DNA of 15,432 bases from Pyropia haitanensis (GCA_008729055.1 SDUX01000138.1:1-15432), one strand, 5' to 3'; positions 1-11,372 are shown, numbered from the stretch's first letter. Program-made: numbers and translations. Notes: a model not told the origin generated them from the letters alone.

Positions 1-716
1 CGACCGTCACACCTGGCTGTCGGGACCCCACGTGGCAAAAACCATTCCACAAAATTGACACGTGGAAACCGGCGCTCCACAAAACGCTCGTTGCATCCAA
101 CGGACGCGCCAACGAACGGGTCGGCCAACCACCCCATGCACGACGGTGCGGGTGGAAGCTCGGACGTCGAGCGGGCGGATGTATGGCTGGAATAAAGCAT
201 GCAAGCCAATTCGGCCGCCGGAGCGCGTGCTGCATTGCTGTACACGCGAAAGTGGGCAAAAGTGGGCAACAGTGGGCAAAAGTGGGTGAGAAGCGGCCTA
301 CCACCGCATGCACGACCCGGGGGTCGAACCTCGGACATCGAGCGGGTGGATCTATGGCTGGAATGAAGGATGCGCGCCAATTCGGCCGCCGGATCGTGTG
401 CAGCATCGCTGTAGACGCAAAAGTGGGCAAAAGTGGGCAAAAGTGGGCACAAGTGGGTAGGAAGTGGGTAAGAAGTGGGCAAAAAGTGGGCAAAAAGGGG
501 GCCAAATTAGGACACAAATGGGCAATTGGGGGCAAGAACTTTCCATAACTGCAAAGAAAATTCACGTGAAAGTCGCCAGAAAGTGGTCCAATTCACGTGA
601 AAGTCGCCAGAAAGTGGTCCAACAGTGGCCACAAAGTGCCCCGCCACCCAAACTGTCCCCTGCGCGTTCCGCCCGTCACACTGGCGTGGACGGTGTGAGG
701 GCGGAACTTTTGTCGC
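1..716 (+). repeat. Satellite copy 1 (716 bp)
   Basis: Near-consensus copy. It is longer than 689 bp because 31 bp are duplicated in tandem at 560-621. Small losses offset this: one C in the C-run near 30, one base near 318, and a GC dinucleotide near 640. Sub-repeats A and B are both intact. Confidence 0.95.
560..621 (+). repeat. 31-bp perfect tandem duplication inside copy 1
   Basis: The segment 560-590, which contains the third CACGTG of the unit, is repeated exactly at 591-621. All other copies carry it once, apart from the larger duplication in copy 5. There are no base differences between the two halves, so the event is recent or an assembly stutter. Confidence 0.93.
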
Positions 717-1405
717 CGACCGTCACACCTGGCTGTCGGGACCCCCACGTGGCAAAAACCATTCCACAAAATTGACACGTGGAAACCGGCGCTCCACAAA
801 ACGCTCGTTGCATCCAACGGACGCGCCAACGAACGGGTCGGCCAACCACCCCATGCACGACGGTGCGGGTGGAAGCTCGGACGTCGAGCGGGCGGATGTA
901 TGGCTGGAATAAAGCATGCAAGCCAATTCGGCCGCCGGAGCGCGTGCTGCATTGCTGTACACGCGAAAGTGGGCAAAAGTGGGCAACAGTGGGCAAAAGT
1001 GGGTGAGAAGCGGCCTACCACCGCATGCACGACCGTGGGGGTCGAACCTCGGACATCGAGCGGGTGGATCTATGGCTGGAATGAAGGATGCGCGCCAATT
1101 CGGCCGCCGGATCGTGTGCAGCATCGCTGTAGACGCAAAAGTGGGCAAAAGTGGGCAAAAGTGGGCACAAGTGGGTAGGAAGTGGGTAAGAAGTGGGCAA
1201 AAAGTGGGCAAAAAGGGGGCCAAATTAGGACACAAATGGGCAATTGGGGGCAAGAACTTTCCATAACTGCAAAGAAAATTCACGTGAAAGTCGCCAGAAA
1301 GTGGTCCAACAGTGGCCACAAAGTGCGCCCCGCCACCCAAACTGTCCCCTGCGCGTTCCGCCCGTCACACTGGCGTGGACGGTGTGAGGGCGGAACTTTT
1401 GTCGC
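717..1405 (+). repeat. Satellite copy 2 (689 bp, consensus)
   Basis: Exactly 689 bp. Compared line by line, it appears identical to copy 20 (13437-14125), 12,720 bp away. It can serve as a reference unit. Confidence 0.97.
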
Positions 1406-2168
1406 CGACCGTCACACCTGGCTGTCGGGACCCCCACGTGGCAAAAACCATTCCACAAAATTGACACGTGGAAACCGGCGCTCCACAAAACGCTCGTTGC
1501 ATCCAACGGACGCGCCAACGAACGGGTCGGCCAACCACCCCATGCACGACGGTGCGGGTGGAAGCTCGGACGTCGAGCGGGCGGATGTATGGCTGGAATA
1601 AAGCATGCAAGCCAATTCGGCCGCCGGAGCGCGTGCTGCATTGCTGTACACGCGAAAGTGGGCAAAAGTGGGCAACAGTGGGCAAAAGTGGGTGAGAAGC
1701 GGCCTACCACCGCATGCACGACCGTGGGGGTCGAACCTCGGACATCGAGCGGGTGGATCTATGGCTGGAATGAAGGATGCGCGCCAATTCGGCCAGCGCG
1801 GCCAAATCAAAAAGTGGGGGCAAGTGCAAAGCAGTCGCTGGTAGACGCAAAAAACGTGGGCAGAAAGTGTGGCCAAAAGTGGCGCTCCACAACGTGGTGT
1901 AGGCACAGTGGGCTGACAGAAGCTGGGCAAAAAGTGGTGCAACGCGAAAGGGGGCCAAAATGTAGCGACACAAATGGGCAATGGGTGGGCGGCCAATGAA
2001 CTTTCGCATAACTGGCAAAGGAAAAGTTCACAAAAGTGGGCAAAAGTGCAAAGCACAGGAAAGTGGTCCAACAGTGGCCACAAAGTGCGCCCCGCCACCC
2101 CAAACTGTCCCCTGCGCGTTCCGCCCGTCACACTGGCGTGGACGGTGTGAGGGCGGAACTTTTGTCGC
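1406..2168 (+). repeat. Satellite copy 3 (763 bp, disturbed)
   Basis: The first ~390 bp, including sub-repeat A and the start of B, match consensus. From about 1795 to 2060 the copy stays in consensus order but is broken by many short insertions and a few changes, which dilute the G-run tracts. Consensus resumes at the agtggtccaac motif near 2060. One extra C lies in the C-run near 2099. Confidence 0.9.
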
Positions 2169-3002
2169 CGACCGTCACACCTGGCTGTCGGGACCCCCAC
2201 GTGGCAAAAACCATTCCACAAAATTGACACGTGGAAACCGGCGCTCCACAAAACGCTCGTTGCATCCAACGGACGCGCCAACGAACGGGTCGGCCAACCA
2301 CCCCATGCACGACGGTGCGGGTGGAAGCTCGGACGTCGAGCGGGCGGATGTATGGCTGGAATAAAGCATGCAAGCCAATTCGGCCGCCGGAGCGCGTGCT
2401 GCATTGCTGTACACGCGAAAGTGGGCAAAAGTGGGCAACAGTGGGCAAAAGTGGGTGAGAAGCGGCCTACCACGCATGCACGACCGTGGGGGTCGAACCT
2501 CGGACATCGAGCGGGTGGATCTATGGCTGGAATGAAGGATGCGCGCCAATTCGGTGCGCCGACGATGGCGTGTGGCACAAAAGCATCGCTGCATAGAACG
2601 CAAAACGTGGGCCAGAAATGGTGGGCACAAAGTGCGGCACAAACGCAAGTGGGGTAGGCAAAATGGGTGGGGGGCCTGACACGTGAAACCGTGGGTCCAA
2701 CGAACACAAGTGGGGCAAAGGACAATGTATGGCTGCGGCTGTAGCCAAACATTGCTGTACACGGCACAAAAGTGGGCAAAACAGTGGGCCAAAATTGCAT
2801 GGGCGGCCAACCACCCCATGCACGACCGTTTCGGACATAACATGGCAATGAAGAAAAGTTCACAGTGGGCAAAAGTGGGCGGCCAGAAAGTGGTCCAACA
2901 GGTGCGCCAACAAAGTGCGCCCACGCACAAACACCAAACTGTCCCCTGCGCGTTCCGCCCGTCACACTGGCGTGGACGGTGTGAGGGCGGAACTTTTGTC
3001 GC
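2169..3002 (+). repeat. Satellite copy 4 (834 bp, mosaic)
   Basis: Consensus up to about 2554, then a mosaic until about 2935. Within the mosaic are A-like pieces (gtatggctg at 2726, attgctgtacac at 2751), the start of a sub-repeat (2804-2827), and a compressed B-like stretch to about 2855. It therefore looks as if a second, shortened A-B pair sits inside this unit. Consensus resumes at the aaactgtcccc motif. Confidence 0.88.
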
Positions 3003-3843
3003 CGACCGTCACACCTGGCTGTCGGGACCCCCACGTGGCAAAAACCATTCCACAAAATTGACACGTGGAAACCGGCGCTCCACAAAACGCTCGTTGCATC
3101 CAACGGACGCGCCAACGAACGGGTCGGCCAACCACCCCATGCACGAGCGGTGCGGGTGGAAGCTCGGACGTCGAGCGGGCGGAGTGTATGGGCTGGAATA
3201 AAGCAGTGCAAGCCAAATTCGGCCGCCGGAGCGCGTGCTGCATTGCTGTACACCGGCGAAAGTGGGCAAAACGTGGGCAACGAGTGGGGCACCCCAACGA
3301 GTGGGTGGAGAAGCAGGCCGCAACCACCGCATGCACGACCGTGGGGGTCGAACCTCGGACATCGAGCGCGGTGGATCTATGGCTGGAATGAAGGATGCGC
3401 GCCAATTCGGCCGCCGGATCGTGTGCAGCATCGCTGTAGACGCAAAAGTGGGCAAAAGTGGGCAAAAGTGGGCACAAGTGGGTAGGAAGTGGGTAAGAAG
3501 TGGGCAAAAAGTGGGCAAAAAGGGGGCCAAATTAGGACACAAATGGGCAATTGGGGGCAAGAACTTTCCATAACTGCAAAGAAAATTCACGTGAAAGTCG
3601 CCAGAAAGTGGACAGTGGGTAAGAAGTGGGCAAAAAGTGTGGGCAAAAAGGGGGCCAAAAATTAGGCACACAAATGGGCAATTGGGGGCAAGAACTTTCC
3701 ATAACTGCAAAGAAAATTCGACGTGAAAGTCGCCAGCAAAGTGGTCCAACAGTGGCCACAAAGTGCGCCCCGCCACACAAACTGTCCCCAAACGTTCCCC
3801 CGTCACACTGGCGTGGACGGTGTGAGGGCGGAACTTTTGTCGC
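3003..3843 (+). repeat. Satellite copy 5 (841 bp, insertions plus duplication)
   Basis: Between about 3145 and 3370 sub-repeat A and the start of B are interrupted every few bases by inserted single or short runs of bases, with almost no substitutions. Near 3290 the G-run block gains a larger insert. B and the G-run block then read as consensus, after which 124 bp are duplicated (3488-3611 and 3614-3744). A short loss lies near 3788-3800. Confidence 0.9.
3488..3744 (+). repeat. Tandem duplication of 124 bp inside copy 5
   Basis: The part of segment C from the last G-runs through the third CACGTG is present twice: 3488-3611 and 3614-3744, with a 2-bp filler between. The second half is 131 bp, and the whole difference is seven inserted bases at five places. 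The first half matches consensus. Confidence 0.9.
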
Positions 3844-4433
3844 CGACCGTCACACCTGGCTGTCGGGACCCCCACGTGGCACACGTGGAAACCGGCGCTC
3901 CACAAAACGCTCGTTGCATCCAACGGACGCGCCAACGAACGGGTCGGCCAACCACCCCATGCACGACGGTGCGGGTGGAAGCTCGGACGTCGAGCGGGCG
4001 GATGTATGGCTGGAATAAAGCATGCAAGCCAATTCGGCCGCCGGAGCGCGTGCTGCATTGCTGTACACGCGAAAGTGGGCAAAAGTGGGCAACAGTGGGC
4101 AAAAGTGGGTGAGAAGCGGCCTACCACCGCATGCACGACCGTGGGGGTCGAACCTCGGACATCGAGCGGGTGGATCTATGGCTGGAATGAAGGATGCGCG
4201 CCAATTCGGCCGCCGGATCGTGTGCAGCATCGCTGTAGACGCAAAAGTGGGCAAAACTGGCACGTGGACGGTGCGGAGGCAAGAACTTTCCATAACTGCA
4301 AAGAAAATTCACGTGAAAGTCGCCAGAAAGTGGTCCAACAGTGGCCACAAAGTGCGCCCCGCCACCCAAACTGTCCCCTGCGCGTTCCGCCCGTCACACT
4401 GGCGTGGACGGTGTGAGGGCGGAACTTTGTCGC
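3844..4433 (+). repeat. Satellite copy 6 (590 bp, two deletions)
   Basis: A 22-bp loss removes most of the spacer between the first two CACGTG palindromes near 3880. Sub-repeat A and most of B are consensus. The G-run block after B and the start of C are then missing, replaced at 4255-4280 by a filler resembling the actggcgtggacggtg motif found later in the same unit. The T-run near 4428 is one base short. Confidence 0.92.
4255..4280 (+). other. Filler patch at the deletion junction in copy 6
   Basis: Where the G-run tract should be, copy 6 has about 26 bp resembling actggcgtggacggtgtg from the later part of the unit (present in this copy near 4397), with an inserted CA making a new CACGTG and a few other changes. 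The resemblance suggests template switching or an assembly join rather than a plain deletion. Confidence 0.6.
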
Positions 4434-5121
4434 CGACCGTCACACCTGGCTGTCGGGACCCCACGTGGCAAAAACCATTCCACAAAATTGACACGTGGAA
4501 ACCGGCGCTCCACAAAACGCTCGTTGCATCCAACGGACGCGCCAACGAACGGGTCGGCCAACCACCCCATGCACGACGGTGCGGGTGGAAGCTCGGACGT
4601 CGAGCGGGCGGATGTATGGCTGGAATAAAGCATGCAAGCCAATTCGGCCGCCGGAGCGCGTGCTGCATTGCTGTACACGCGAAAGTGGGCAAAAGTGGGC
4701 AACAGTGGGCAAAAGTGGGTGAGAAGCGGCCTACCACCGCATGCACGACCGTGGGGGTCGAACCTCGGACATCGAGCGGGTGGATCTATGGCTGGAATGA
4801 AGGATGCGCGCCAATTCGGCCGCCGGATCGTGTGCAGCATCGCTGTAGACGCAAAAGTGGGCAAAAGTGGGCAAAAGTGGGCACAAGTGGGTAGGAAGTG
4901 GGTAAGAAGTGGGCAAAAAGTGGGCAAAAAGGGGGCCAAATTAGGACACAAATGGGCAATTGGGGGCAAGAACTTTCCATAACTGCAAAGAAAATTCACG
5001 TGAAAGTCGCCAGAAAGTGGTCCAACAGTGGCCACAAAGTGCGCCCCGCCACCCAAACTGTCCCCTGCGCGTTCCGCCCGTCACACTGGCGTGGACGGTG
5101 TGAGGGCGGAACTTTTGTCGC
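4434..5121 (+). repeat. Satellite copy 7 (688 bp)
   Basis: Consensus copy. The only difference seen is one C fewer in the C-run near 4460. Confidence 0.95.
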
Positions 5122-5783
5122 CGACCGTCACACCTGGCTGTCGGGACCCCCACGTGGTGACACGTGGAAACCGCGCTCCACAAAACGCTCGTTGCATCCA
5201 ACGGACGCGCCAACGAACGGGTCGGCCAACCACCCCATGCACGACGGTGCGGGTGGAAGCTCGGACGTCGAGCGGGCGGATGTATGGCTGGAATAAAGCA
5301 TGCAAGCCAATTCGGCCGCCGGAGCGCGTGCTGCATTGCTGTACACGCGAAAGTGGGCAAAAGTGGGCAACAGTGGGCAAAAGTGGGTGAGAAGCGGCCT
5401 ACCACCCATGCACGACCGTGGGGGTCGAACCTCGGACATCGAGCGGGTGGATCTATGGCTGGAATGAAGGATGCGCGCCAATTCGGCCGCCGGATCGTGT
5501 GCAGCATCGCTGTAGACGCAAAAGTGGGCAAAAGTGGGCAAAAGTGGGCACAAGTGGGTAGGAAGTGGGTAAGAAGTGGGCAAAAAGTGGGCAAAAAGGG
5601 GGCCAAATTAGGACACAAATGGGCAATTGGGGGCAAGAACTTTCCATAACTGCAAAGAAAATTCACGTGAAAGTCGCCAGAAAGTGGTCCAACAGTGGCC
5701 ACAAAGTGCGGCCACCCAAACTGTCCCCGCGCGTTCCGCCCGTCACACTGGCGTGGACGGTGTGAGGGCGGAACTTTTGTCGC
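5122..5783 (+). repeat. Satellite copy 8 (662 bp)
   Basis: Shorter by 27 bp, all deletions: 20 bp between the two CACGTG palindromes near 5158, one G near 5173, one base near 5407, four bases near 5709 and one near 5729. Both sub-repeats and both G-run blocks are intact. Confidence 0.94.
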
Positions 5784-6604
5784 CGACCGTCACACCTGGC
5801 TGTCGGGACCCCCACGTGGCAAAAACCATTCCACAAAATTGACACGTGGAAACCGGCGCTCCACAAAACGCTCGTTGCATCCAAGAACGAAACGGCCACC
5901 AATTGTGTGGAAGCTCGGACGTCGAGCGGGCGGATGTATGGCTGGAATAAAGCATGCAAGCCAATTCGGCCGCCGGAGCGCGTGCTGCATTGCTGTACAC
6001 GCGAAAGTGGGCAAAAGTGGGCAACAGTGGGCAAAAGTGGGTTCGCGGACCGTCGAACCTACATCGAGCGTGGATCTATGGCATGCGCGACGGACGTGGG
6101 GCTGTCGAACCTCCAGTCGAGCGGGTGGATCTATGGCCTGGACAGTGGCCACAAAGGATGCGCGCCAATTCGGCCGCCGGATGTGTGCAGCGGAAACCGG
6201 CGCTCCACAAAACGCTCGTTGCATCCAACGGACGCGCCAACGAACGGGTCGGCCAACCACCCCATGCACGACGGTGCGGGTGGAAGCTCGGACGTCGAGC
6301 GGGCGGATGTATGGCTGGAATATGCAAAAAGTGGGCACAAGTGGGTAGGAAGTGGCCGGAACCGTGGGCGAAACATGTGGGGCTGGAAAAAGCGGGCCGC
6401 CGGAAATGTAGGCAAAAGTGGGCAAATGGGCACAATGGCAAAAAGTGGGGGGGAACTTTCCATAACTGCAAAGAAAATTCACGTGAAAGTCGCCAGAAAG
6501 TGGTCCAACAGTGGCCACAAAGTGCGCCCCGCCACCCAAACTGTCCCCTGCGCGTTCCGCCCGTCACACTGGCGTGGACGGTGTGAGGGCGGAACTTTTG
6601 TCGC
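5784..6604 (+). repeat. Satellite copy 9 (821 bp, rearranged with nested partial unit)
   Basis: The start is consensus to about 5884, then a compressed stretch leads into A. Instead of one B there are two incomplete B-like heads (about 6048-6081 and 6090-6191). The second contains a short piece resembling acagtggccacaaag from segment C. At about 6192 the sequence jumps back to the ggaaaccgg part of the unit and repeats the start of A to about 6322. A broken G-run block follows, and consensus resumes near 6450 at the aactttccataactgc motif. Confidence 0.9.
6192..6322 (+). repeat. Nested partial unit inside copy 9
   Basis: About 131 bp matching the unit from just after the second CACGTG into the first half of sub-repeat A. 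The same stretch also occurs at its normal place earlier in this copy, though compressed there. The left junction falls in the middle of a B sub-repeat and the right junction falls in A. This is the signature of a non-allelic join within the array or a misassembled junction. Confidence 0.88.
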
Positions 6605-7266
6605 CGACCGTCACACCTGGCTGTCGGGACCCCCACGTGGCAAAAACCATTCCACAAAATTGACACGTGGAAACCGGCGCTCCACAAAACGCTCGTTGCA
6701 TCCAACGGACGCGCCAACGAACGGGTCGGCCAACCACCCCATGCACGACGGTGCGGGTGGAAGCTCGGACGTCGAGCGGGCGGATGTATGGCTGGAATAA
6801 AGCATGCAAGCCAATTCGGCCGCCGGAGCGCGTGCTGCATTGCTGTACACGCGAAAGTGGCGCAACAGTGGGCAAAAGTGGGTGAGAAGCGGCCTACCAC
6901 CGCATGCACGACCGTGGGGTCGAAACATCGAGCGGTGGATCTATGGCTGGAATGAAGGATGCGCGCCAATTCGGCCGCCGGATCGTGTGCAGCATCGCTG
7001 TAGACGCAAAAGTGGGCAAAAGTGGGCAAAAGTGGGCCAAGTGGTAGGAAGTGGTAAGAAGTGGGCAAAAAGTGGGCAAAAAGGGGGCCAAATTAGGACA
7101 CAAATGGCAATTGGGGCAAGAACTTTCCATAACGCAAAGAAAATTCACGTGAAAGTCGCCAGAAAGTGTCCAACAGTGGCCACAAAGTGCGCCCGCCACC
7201 AAACTGTCCCTGCGCGTTCCGCCCGTCACACTGGCGTGGACGGTGTGAGGGCGGAACTTTTGTCGC
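6605..7266 (+). repeat. Satellite copy 10 (662 bp, scattered deletions)
   Basis: In consensus order. It has a 9-bp loss in the A G-run block near 6860, a 6-bp loss near 6926, and many one-base losses, mostly in runs of G, C or A. I saw no insertions of note. Confidence 0.93.
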
Positions 7267-7945
7267 CGACCGTCACACCTGGCTGTCGGGACCCCCACGT
7301 GGCAAAAACCATTCCACAAAATGACACGTGGAAACCGGCGCTCCACAAAACGCTCGTTGCATCCAACGGACGCGCCAACGAACGGGTCGGCCAACCACCC
7401 ATGCACGACGGTGCGGGTGGAAGCTCGGACGTCGAGCGGGCGGATGTATGGCTGGAATAAAGCATGCAAGCCAATTCGGCCGCCGGAGCGCGTGCTGCAT
7501 TGCTGTACACGCGAAAGTGGGCAAAAGTGGGCAACAGTGGGCAAAGTGGTGAGAAGCGGCCTACCACCGCATGCACGACCTGGGGGTCGAACCTCGGACA
7601 TCGAGCGGGTGGATCTATGGCTGGAATGAAGGATGCGCCCAATTCGGCCGCCGGATCGTGTGCAGCATCGCTGTAGACGCAAAAGTGGGCAAAAGTGGGC
7701 AAAAGTGGGCACAAGTGGTAGGAAGTGGTAAGAAGTGGGCAAAAAGTGGGCAAAAAGGGGGCCAAATTAGGACACAAATGGCAATTGGGGGCAAGAACTT
7801 TCCATAACTGCAAAGAAATTCACGTGAAAGTCGCCAGAAAGTGGTCCAACAGTGGCCACAAAGTGCGCCCCGCCACCCAAACTGTCCCCTGCGCGTTCCG
7901 CCCGTCACACTGGCGTGGACGGTGTGAGGGCGGAACTTTTGTCGC
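7267..7945 (+). repeat. Satellite copy 11 (679 bp)
   Basis: Consensus order with about ten one-base losses, for example in the T-pair near 7321, the C-run near 7400, the G-runs near 7545-7550 and 7717-7730, and the A-run near 7817. Confidence 0.94.
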
Positions 7946-8624
7946 CGACCGTCACACCTGGCTGTCGGGACCCCCACGTGGCAAAAACCATTCCACAAAA
8001 TTGACACGTGGAAACCGGCGCTCCACAAAACGCTCGTTGCATCCAACGGACGCGCCAACGAACGGTCGGCCAACCACCCATGCACGACGGTGCGGGTGGA
8101 AGCTCGGACGTCGAGCGGGCGGATGTATGCTGGAATAAAGCATGCAAGCCAATTCGGCCGCCGGAGCGCGTGCTGCATTGCTGTACACGCGAAAGTGGGC
8201 AAAAGTGGCAACAGTGGGCAAAAGTGGGTGAGAAGCGGCCTACCACCGCATGCACGACCGTGGGGGTCGAACCTCGGACATCGAGCGGGTGGATCTATGG
8301 CTGGAATGAAGGATGCGCGCCAATTCGGCCGCCGGATCGTGTGCAGCATCGCTGTAGACGCAAAAGTGGGCAAAAGTGGGCAAAAGTGGCACAAGTGGTA
8401 GGAAGTGGGTAAGAAGTGGGCAAAAAGTGGGCAAAAAGGGGCCAAATTAGGACACAAATGGGCAATTGGGGCAAGAACTTTCCATAACTGCAAAGAAAAT
8501 TCACGTGAAAGTCGCCAGAAAGTGGTCCAACAGTGGCCACAAAGTGCGCCCCGCCACCCAAACTGTCCCCTGCGCGTTCCGCCCGTCACACTGGCGTGGA
8601 CGGTGTGAGGCGGAACTTTGTCGC
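7946..8624 (+). repeat. Satellite copy 12 (679 bp)
   Basis: Consensus order with about ten one-base losses, again mostly in G, C or T runs (near 8065, 8079, 8129, 8207, 8390, 8397, 8440, 8470, 8610 and 8620). Confidence 0.94.
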
Positions 8625-9311
8625 CGACCGTCACACCTGGCTGTCGGACCCCCACGTGGCAAAAACCATTCCACAAAATTGACACGTGGAAACCGGCGCT
8701 CCACAAAACGCTCGTTGCATCCAACGGACGCGCCAACGAACGGGTCGGCCAACCACCCCATGCACGACGGTGCGGGTGGAAGCTCGGACGTCGAGCGGGC
8801 GGATGTATGGCTGGAATAAAGCATGCAAGCCAATTCGGCCGCCGGAGCGCGTGCTGCATTGCTGTACACGCGAAAGTGGGCAAAAGTGGGCAACAGTGGG
8901 CAAAAGTGGGTGAGAAGCGGCCTACCACCGCATGCACGACCGTGGGGTCGAACCTCGGACATCGAGCGGGTGGATCTATGGCTGGAATGAAGGATGCGCG
9001 CCAATTCGGCCGCCGGATCGTGTGCAGCATCGCTGTAGACGCAAAAGTGGGCAAAAGTGGGCAAAAGTGGGCACAAGTGGGTAGGAAGTGGGTAAGAAGT
9101 GGGCAAAAAGTGGGCAAAAAGGGGGCCAAATTAGGACACAAATGGGCAATTGGGGGCAAGAACTTTCCATAACTGCAAAGAAAATTCACGTGAAAGTCGC
9201 CAGAAAGTGGTCCAACAGTGGCCACAAAGTGCGCCCCGCCACCCAAACTGTCCCCTGCGCGTTCCGCCCGTCACACTGGCGTGGACGGTGTGAGGGCGGA
9301 ACTTTTGTCGC
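8625..9311 (+). repeat. Satellite copy 13 (687 bp)
   Basis: Consensus except one G fewer in the G-run near 8646 and one fewer in the G-run near 8945. Confidence 0.96.
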
Positions 9312-9997
9312 CGACCGTCACACCTGGCTGTCGGGACCCCCACGTGGCAAAAACCATTCCACAAAATTGACACGTGGAAACCGGCGCTCCACAAAACGCT
9401 CGTTGCATCCAACGGACGCGCCAACGAACGGGTCGGCCAACCACCCCATGCACGACGGTGCGGGTGGAAGCTCGGACGTCGAGCGGGCGGATGTATGGCT
9501 GGAATAAAGCATGCAAGCCAATTCGGCCGCCGGAGCGCGTGCTGCATTGCTGTACACGCGAAAGTGGGCAAAAGTGGGCAACAGTGGGCAAAAGTGGGTG
9601 AGAAGCGGCCTACCACCGCATGCACGACCGTGGGGTCGAACCTCGGACATCGAGCGGGTGGATCTATGGCTGGAATGAAGGATGCGCGCCAATTCGGCCG
9701 CCGGATCGTGTGCAGCATCGCTGTAGACGCAAAAGTGGGCAAAAGTGGGCAAAAGTGGGCACAAGTGGGTAGGAAGTGGGTAAGAAGTGGGCAAAAAGTG
9801 GGCAAAAAGGGGGCCAAATTAGGACACAAATGGGCAATTGGGGCAAGAACTTTCCATAACTGCAAAGAAAATTCACGTGAAAGTCGCCAGAAAGTGGTCC
9901 AACAGTGGCCACAAAGTGCGCCCCGCCACCCAAACTGTCCCCTGCGCGTTCCGCCCGTCACACTGGCGTGGACGGTGTGAGGCGGAACTTTTGTCGC
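9312..9997 (+). repeat. Satellite copy 14 (686 bp)
   Basis: Consensus except for one G fewer in each of three G-runs (near 9633, 9841 and 9981). Confidence 0.96.
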
Positions 9998-10683
9998 CGA
10001 CCGTCACACCTGGCTGTCGGGACCCCCACGTGGCAAAAACCATTCCACAAAATTGACACGTGGAAACCGGCGCTCCACAAAACGCTCGTTGCATCCAACG
10101 GACGCGCCAACGAACGGGTCGGCCAACCACCCCATGCACGACGGTGCGGGTGGAAGCTCGGACGTCGAGCGGGCGGATGTATGGCTGGAATAAAGCATGC
10201 AAGCCAATTCGGCCGCCGGAGCGCGTGCTGCATTGCTGTACACGCGAAAGTGGGCAAAAGTGGGCAACAGTGGGCAAAAGTGGGTGAGAAGCGGCCTACC
10301 ACCGCATGCACGACCGTGGGGTCGAACCTCGGACATCGAGCGGGTGGATCTATGGCTGGAATGAAGGATGCGCGCCAATTCGGCCGCCGGATCGTGTGCA
10401 GCATCGCTGTAGACGCAAAAGTGGGCAAAAGTGGGCAAAAGTGGGCACAAGTGGGTAGGAAGTGGTAAGAAGTGGGCAAAAAGTGGGCAAAAAGGGGCCA
10501 AATTAGGACACAAATGGGCAATTGGGGGCAAGAACTTTCCATAACTGCAAAGAAAATTCACGTGAAAGTCGCCAGAAAGTGGTCCAACAGTGGCCACAAA
10601 GTGCGCCCCGCCACCCAAACTGTCCCCTGCGCGTTCCGCCCGTCACACTGGCGTGGACGGTGTGAGGGCGGAACTTTTGTCGC
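9998..10683 (+). repeat. Satellite copy 15 (686 bp)
   Basis: Consensus except for one G fewer in each of three G-runs (near 10319, 10464 and 10495). Confidence 0.96.
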
Positions 10684-11372
10684 CGACCGTCACACCTGGC
10701 TGTCGGGACCCCCACGTGGCAAAAACCATTCCACAAAATTGACACGTGGAAACCGGCGCTCCACAAAACGCTCGTTGCATCCAACGGACGCGCCAACGAA
10801 CGGGTCGGCCAACCACCCCATGCACGACGGTGCGGGTGGAAGCTCGGACGTCGAGCGGGCGGATGTATGGCTGGAATAAAGCATGCAAGCCAATTCGGCC
10901 GCCGGAGCGCGTGCTGCATTGCTGTACACGCGAAAGTGGGCAAAAGTGGGCAACAGTGGGCAAAAGTGGGTGAGAAGCGGCCTACCACCGCATGCACGAC
11001 CGTGGGGGTCGAACCTCGGACATCGAGCGGGTGGATCTATGGCTGGAATGAAGGATGCGCGCCAATTCGGCCGCCGGATCGTGTGCAGCATCGCTGTAGA
11101 CGCAAAAGTGGGCAAAAGTGGGCAAAAGTGGGCACAAGTGGGTAGGAAGTGGGTAAGAAGTGGGCAAAAAGTGGGCAAAAAGGGGGCCAAATTAGGACAC
11201 AAATGGGCAATTGGGGGCAAGAACTTTCCATAACTGCAAAGAAAATTCACGTGAAAGTCGCCAGAAAGTGGTCCAACAGTGGCCACAAAGTGCGCCCCGC
11301 CACCCAAACTGTCCCCTGCGCGTTCCGCCCGTCACACTGGCGTGGACGGTGTGAGGGCGGAACTTTTGTCGC
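10684..11372 (+). repeat. Satellite copy 16 (689 bp, consensus)
   Basis: Full-length unit. I saw no difference from copies 2 and 20. Confidence 0.97.

Noticed and set aside
1795..2060. Transposon insertion in copy 3
   Set aside because: The extra bases are scattered through a colinear satellite sequence, with no terminal repeats, target duplication or transposase.
1412..3292. A 626-codon open frame on the minus strand, and many others of 60-540 codons on both strands
   Set aside because: They recur with the satellite unit, change frame between copies because 689 is not divisible by 3, run through several frames thanks to small indels, and have low-complexity Pro/Cys/His/Arg-rich content with no recognisable domain. 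A-B differences fall on all three codon positions (8, 6 and 3 in the 133-bp core).
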